A stretch of DNA of 23,531 bases from a virus: positions 1 through 23,531 of IMG/VR virus record IMGVR_UViG_3300036781_000209; one strand, written 5' to 3'. The notes beneath the pieces are model-generated. The model saw only the letters and a list, made by a program, of their open reading frames with translations, had not been told where the DNA came from and did no database searches. The position numbers and the translations under genes were made by a program. This document shows, piece after piece, positions 21,548 through 23,531 of this stretch (position 1 is the stretch's first letter; the number at the start of each line of letters is the position of its first letter).

Positions 21548-21625
21548 TTATGTTATATACCTGTCGCCGAGAACAAATCGGTGATGGCGATACAAACCAC
21601 CACCTATCGGATATAACCGGTGAGT
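21548..21625. promoter_or_regulatory. Divergent promoter-operator region of the immunity switch
   Basis: The 70-odd bases between the two regulator genes are AT-richer than the surroundings. TATAAC occurs on the + strand at 21612-21617, 9 bases before ATG 21626, and on the minus strand at 21557-21552, 4 bases before GTG 21547 and 13 before ATG 21538. As -10 boxes they would put transcription starts at about 21624 and 21545. Related half-sites GTTATAT lie near both ends in opposite orientation. Clear -35 boxes are not visible, so activators or other sigma contacts may be needed. Confidence 0.5.
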
Positions 21626-21862
21626 ATGACCGCAAAGGAGCACAGGCGCAAACCTGAAACGATGGGCCGTCGGCTGGCGGCCGCGCGGACGTTGCGCGGA
21701 TTGAGTCAGGCTGAGGCAGCAGAGCAAGCCGGATTTGCGCAGCCCTATCTGTCCTTGCTTGAGAACGACAAGGCGGTCTCACCTCCGCTGAACACGGTTG
21801 CAAAACTCGCCCGGATTTACGGAGTCACGATCGACTATCTCGTGACCGGCACCGCCGCCTAA
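21626..21862 (+). CDS. XRE-type regulator (Cro position)
   Basis: The roughly 78-residue protein is almost entirely a helix-turn-helix domain (residues about 13-72): M-G-R-R-L-A-A-A-R-T-L-R-G-L-S-Q-A-E-A-A, G-F-A-Q-P-Y-L-S-L-L-E-N-D, and P-P-L-N-T-V-A-K-L-A-R-I-Y-G-V. It heads the early + strand operon, the usual place of Cro. The ATG at 21626 fits a leaderless start after TATAAC; a GTG two codons earlier (21620) would overlap the promoter region. The function as Cro is positional. Confidence 0.8.
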   Translation: MTAKEHRRKPETMGRRLAAARTLRGLSQAEAAEQAGFAQPYLSLLENDKAVSPPLNTVAKLARIYGVTIDYLVTGTAA

Positions 21863-21904
21863 CCCGCAGTTCATCCGTCCACACTCACCAACTTGGGGGT
21901 TGTA

Positions 21905-22450
21905 GTGAGTACTTCAAAGCAGTCTCAATCGTCGCATCTGCCGTCAGGGCAGAAGGTGTTCGACGAACGTCGCCTGACCGCCGCGTTCCTCGGGATGGCG
22001 GCGTCGCTGAGCTCACGGCCAGAGCCGCGTCAGAAATGGGACAACGTTGCCGCCGGCCGGGCGATCTACAAAGGCCACGACGCCGTGCAGTGCGCGCAGG
22101 ACGTCATGCGCGCTGCGATCGTCAGTGGTGACGCGCAGACCATCGAAACGACCGCCGAACGCGTCGCGCATTTCTTCGAAGAGTTGAAGCACGTCGCACT
22201 CCGCGGCTACTTCGCGATCGCCAACGGCGACGTCTCGATCGATGATGCCCGCCTCGCCGCGATCAAAGAAGCGACGGAAGCGGTGCATGCGATCGCCGCC
22301 TCGTGGGTGCTCGCCGAGAACCAAGAGTACACCGCGCGTGAGATCGACGAAGCGATCGCACACTTTCAGCAGCTGCGCGCCCGGATGTCACTGCCGTTGA
22401 CGAATCCGTCGGCGGTTTCGATCCGTCGCGGAGAGCTCGTCCTCGCATGA
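21905..22450 (+). CDS. Early-operon protein of unknown function
   Basis: The GTG at 21905 has a Shine-Dalgarno-like ggggg (21895-21899) just upstream, and is the favoured start over TTG 21893. The 181-residue protein is mostly helical: residues about 15-35 (D-E-R-R-L-T-A-A-F-L-G-M-A-A-S), then V-Q-C-A-Q-D-V-M-R-A-A-I-V, then T-A-E-R-V-A-H-F-F-E-E-L-K-H-V, and a second half with A-I-K-E-A-T-E-A-V-H-A-I and H-F-Q-Q-L-R-A-R. It has no obvious DNA-binding motif or membrane segment. It overlaps the next gene by ATGA. It might be an early regulator or replication accessory; no family is recognised. Confidence 0.6.
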   Translation: MSTSKQSQSSHLPSGQKVFDERRLTAAFLGMAASLSSRPEPRQKWDNVAAGRAIYKGHDAVQCAQDVMRAAIVSGDAQTIETTAERVAHFFEELKHVALRGYFAIANGDVSIDDARLAAIKEATEAVHAIAASWVLAENQEYTAREIDEAIAHFQQLRARMSLPLTNPSAVSIRRGELVLA

Positions 22451-22629
22451 TTGAGAAAATCATCATCGGCGCTGTCGCCGCGACGGTGGTGATGTTCGCG
22501 GTCGCGTGGACCATGTGCCGCGCTGCCGAGAAAGGCGATCGCGCGCAGGGCATTGGCGCGCCGGCATTCGACCCGATCCGCGATCGCATCCGACATCTCC
22601 GAAAACACGCATCGGGCACCAGGTCCTGA
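22447..22629 (+). CDS. Small single-pass membrane protein
   Basis: The 60-residue protein starts in an ATGA overlap with the previous gene. A hydrophobic segment spans about residues 5-23 (I-I-I-G-A-V-A-A-T-V-V-M-F-A-V-A-W), followed by a basic tail with several Arg/Lys and an R-D-R-I-R-H-L-R-K-H end. It would sit in the inner membrane with the charged tail probably cytoplasmic. Such small early membrane proteins in phages can modify the host membrane or affect exclusion, but nothing here shows that. The following 101 bases (22630-22730) are a short AT-richer leader with TTGAAC (22683-22688), without a gene I trust. Confidence 0.6.
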   Translation: MIEKIIIGAVAATVVMFAVAWTMCRAAEKGDRAQGIGAPAFDPIRDRIRHLRKHASGTRS

Positions 22630-22730
22630 CCGACCTCATGCCCGACACGATTCGCGGCGCCATTGGGGTGACGCTCGCTGAATTGAACATAACAATGGCC
22701 CCGCCTCACGATCAACTACGAGACACAGCA

Positions 22731-23015
22731 ATGCCTTCACCAAAGTTGATGAAACAGCTGGACCACCTGACGGCGGTGCGTTGCAAACTCGCCGCCGCTG
22801 GCTTCGCGGCGCCGGGGCAGAACGTCGCGCAGCTCACGGGCGCCGAGATGCGCGAGCAGTCGCTCGGCTATGCCGCCGGCGTCTCCGCCGACGACGTCGC
22901 GACCGTCTTCATCGCCCGCCGCATCGATCATCTCACCACCGCGGTCGCTGACGGCTACGTCGTCGAATCCGACGAGAACGGTCATCCGCGGGTGCTCTGC
23001 TCGGAGGCTGCATAG
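22731..23015 (+). CDS. Unknown early-operon protein
   Basis: The ATG at 22731 is preferred; an in-frame ATG at 22638 would add 31 residues encoded partly by AT-ending codons (ATA, ACA, CTA) unlike those of the neighbours. The 94-residue product starts with a helical segment (K-L-M-K-Q-L-D-H-L-T-A-V-R-C-K-L-A-A-A-G-F) and continues with Ala/Val-rich helices (A-D-D-V-A-T-V-F-I-A-R-R-I-D-H-L-T-T-A-V-A). No DNA-binding or membrane motif is recognised. It lies 2 bases before the next gene. Confidence 0.55.
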   Translation: MPSPKLMKQLDHLTAVRCKLAAAGFAAPGQNVAQLTGAEMREQSLGYAAGVSADDVATVFIARRIDHLTTAVADGYVVESDENGHPRVLCSEAA

Positions 23016-23017
23016 CC

Positions 23018-23531
23018 ATGCCGAGCACCGCGAAGAAGAAGACAGCGCGCATCAAGGCGCCGAGTGCCGCAGTCGTCTCGCTCACGTACATGCTCCGCAC
23101 GTGCGAGTCGGATATGTCGGCGTACAACAACTTCAAGTGGCCGACATCAGGGAAGGTCGAATGCCCTGACTGGAATTCGCGCAAGGTGTGCGGTGGCGGA
23201 CTCCATGGCCTGTTACACGGCAAGGGCAATCAGAACTTGCTCAGCAAGGATCCTGAAGCGAAATGGCTCGTCGTCGCCGTCGACACGAGCGACGTCGTCG
23301 TGATCGATGACGAGAAAGTGAAGGTCCCCCGCGGCAACGTCGTCTTCTGCGGAGCTGGATCGGAAGCGATCGCCAAGCTCCTCGAGCTCGACCAGGACGC
23401 TGAGGCGTCGACCCTTCCCTTCTATCAGGCGTCGGCGAGCGGCTATCAGGGACAGGCGTCGGCGAGCGGCTATCAGGGACAGGCGTCGGCGAGCGGCGAT
23501 TACGGACAGGCGTCGGCGAGCGGCTATCAGG
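23018..23531 (+). CDS. Early protein with C-G-G-G-L-H-G domain and 9-residue A-S-A-S-G repeats (3' truncated)
   Basis: The frame starts at ATG 23018, two bases after the previous stop, and is open to the window end, so the gene is cut. Residues about 20-120 contain M-L-R-T-C-E-S-D-M, W-P-T-S-G-K-V-E-C-P-D-W-N, C-G-G-G-L-H-G-L-L-H-G, A-K-W-L-V-V-A-V-D-T-S-D and P-R-G-N-V-V-F-C-G-A-G, a compact domain resembling DUF7666-like proteins often followed by A-S/T-A-S/T-G repeats. From residue 137 the repeat A-S-A-S-G-Y-Q-G-Q begins and continues past the edge. The function is unknown; the repeat part probably folds as an extended beta-structure. Confidence 0.7.
   Translation, partial: MPSTAKKKTARIKAPSAAVVSLTYMLRTCESDMSAYNNFKWPTSGKVECPDWNSRKVCGGGLHGLLHGKGNQNLLSKDPEAKWLVVAVDTSDVVVIDDEKVKVPRGNVVFCGAGSEAIAKLLELDQDAEASTLPFYQASASGYQGQASASGYQGQASASGDYGQASASGYQ
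23426..23531 (+). repeat. Tandem 27-bp (9-residue) repeats at the window edge
   Basis: Units begin at 23426, 23453, 23480 and 23507, exactly 27 bases apart. Each encodes Q-A-S-A-S-G-Y-Q-G except the third, which has D-Y-G in place of Y-Q-G. The first two units are identical in DNA, and the third differs only in its seventh and eighth codons. They are in frame with the gene at 23018, so this is a coding repeat, not a CRISPR. Confidence 0.9.

Noticed and set aside
21339-21803. A 154-residue minus-strand open frame spanning the immunity switch.
   Set aside because: It would overlap both regulator genes and the promoter region, and has no domain.
23426-23531. Regular 27-bp repeats taken as a possible CRISPR array.
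   Set aside because: Units are directly adjacent without spacers and are in frame with a protein gene.

Overview
This window is a stretch of a temperate, long-tailed (siphovirus-type) bacteriophage or prophage in a high-GC bacterium. The layout is: end of a scaffold-like gene, major capsid protein, capsid cement, head-tail joining genes, tail terminator, tail tube, frameshifted tail chaperones, a 1026-residue tape measure, tail tip and fibre genes, accessory genes, a two-repressor immunity switch, and the start of an early operon. No terminase, portal, integrase, endolysin, tRNA or CRISPR array is visible. Several accessory proteins have a style common in Gemmatimonadota: a DUF1996 secreted protein, a lipoprotein with a C-G-G-S-T-E-P mature end, and a G-R-E-W-x-V-Y-D-F-R protein. 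That host is an inference, not shown.

Positions 1-6289 (+ strand) hold head and tail-assembly genes, packed mostly with ATGA or TGATG overlaps. The two chaperone reading frames (5541-5957 and 5957-6289) are linked by a canonical -1 slippery heptamer, T TTT TTC. Positions 6286-13155 encode the tape measure, a tail-hub-like protein interrupted by a six-motif Asp-box (beta-propeller-like) insertion, and two small tail or receptor-binding proteins. Positions 13280-17509 carry a membrane-anchored small protein, several phage structural proteins, a LamG-like protein with about 15 copies of an 18-residue repeat, and a BppU-like small protein. Two structural genes (4190 and 13649) share a nearly identical hairpin directly before the start codon.

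Positions 17558-19132 encode a secreted DUF1996 protein that ends at a rho-independent terminator. Facing it is a compact minus-strand cassette (20747 down to 19244) of a lipoprotein, three unrecognised proteins and a zinc-ribbon membrane protein. It is a good candidate for lysogenic conversion or exclusion, but its function is unknown.

Positions 21224-21862 are a divergent pair of small XRE-type regulators, each with a TATAAC element only a few bases before its start codon, which suggests leaderless or near-leaderless transcripts. Downstream on the + strand is an early operon of unrecognised small proteins. It ends at the window edge in a gene with 9-residue A-S-A-S-G repeats.
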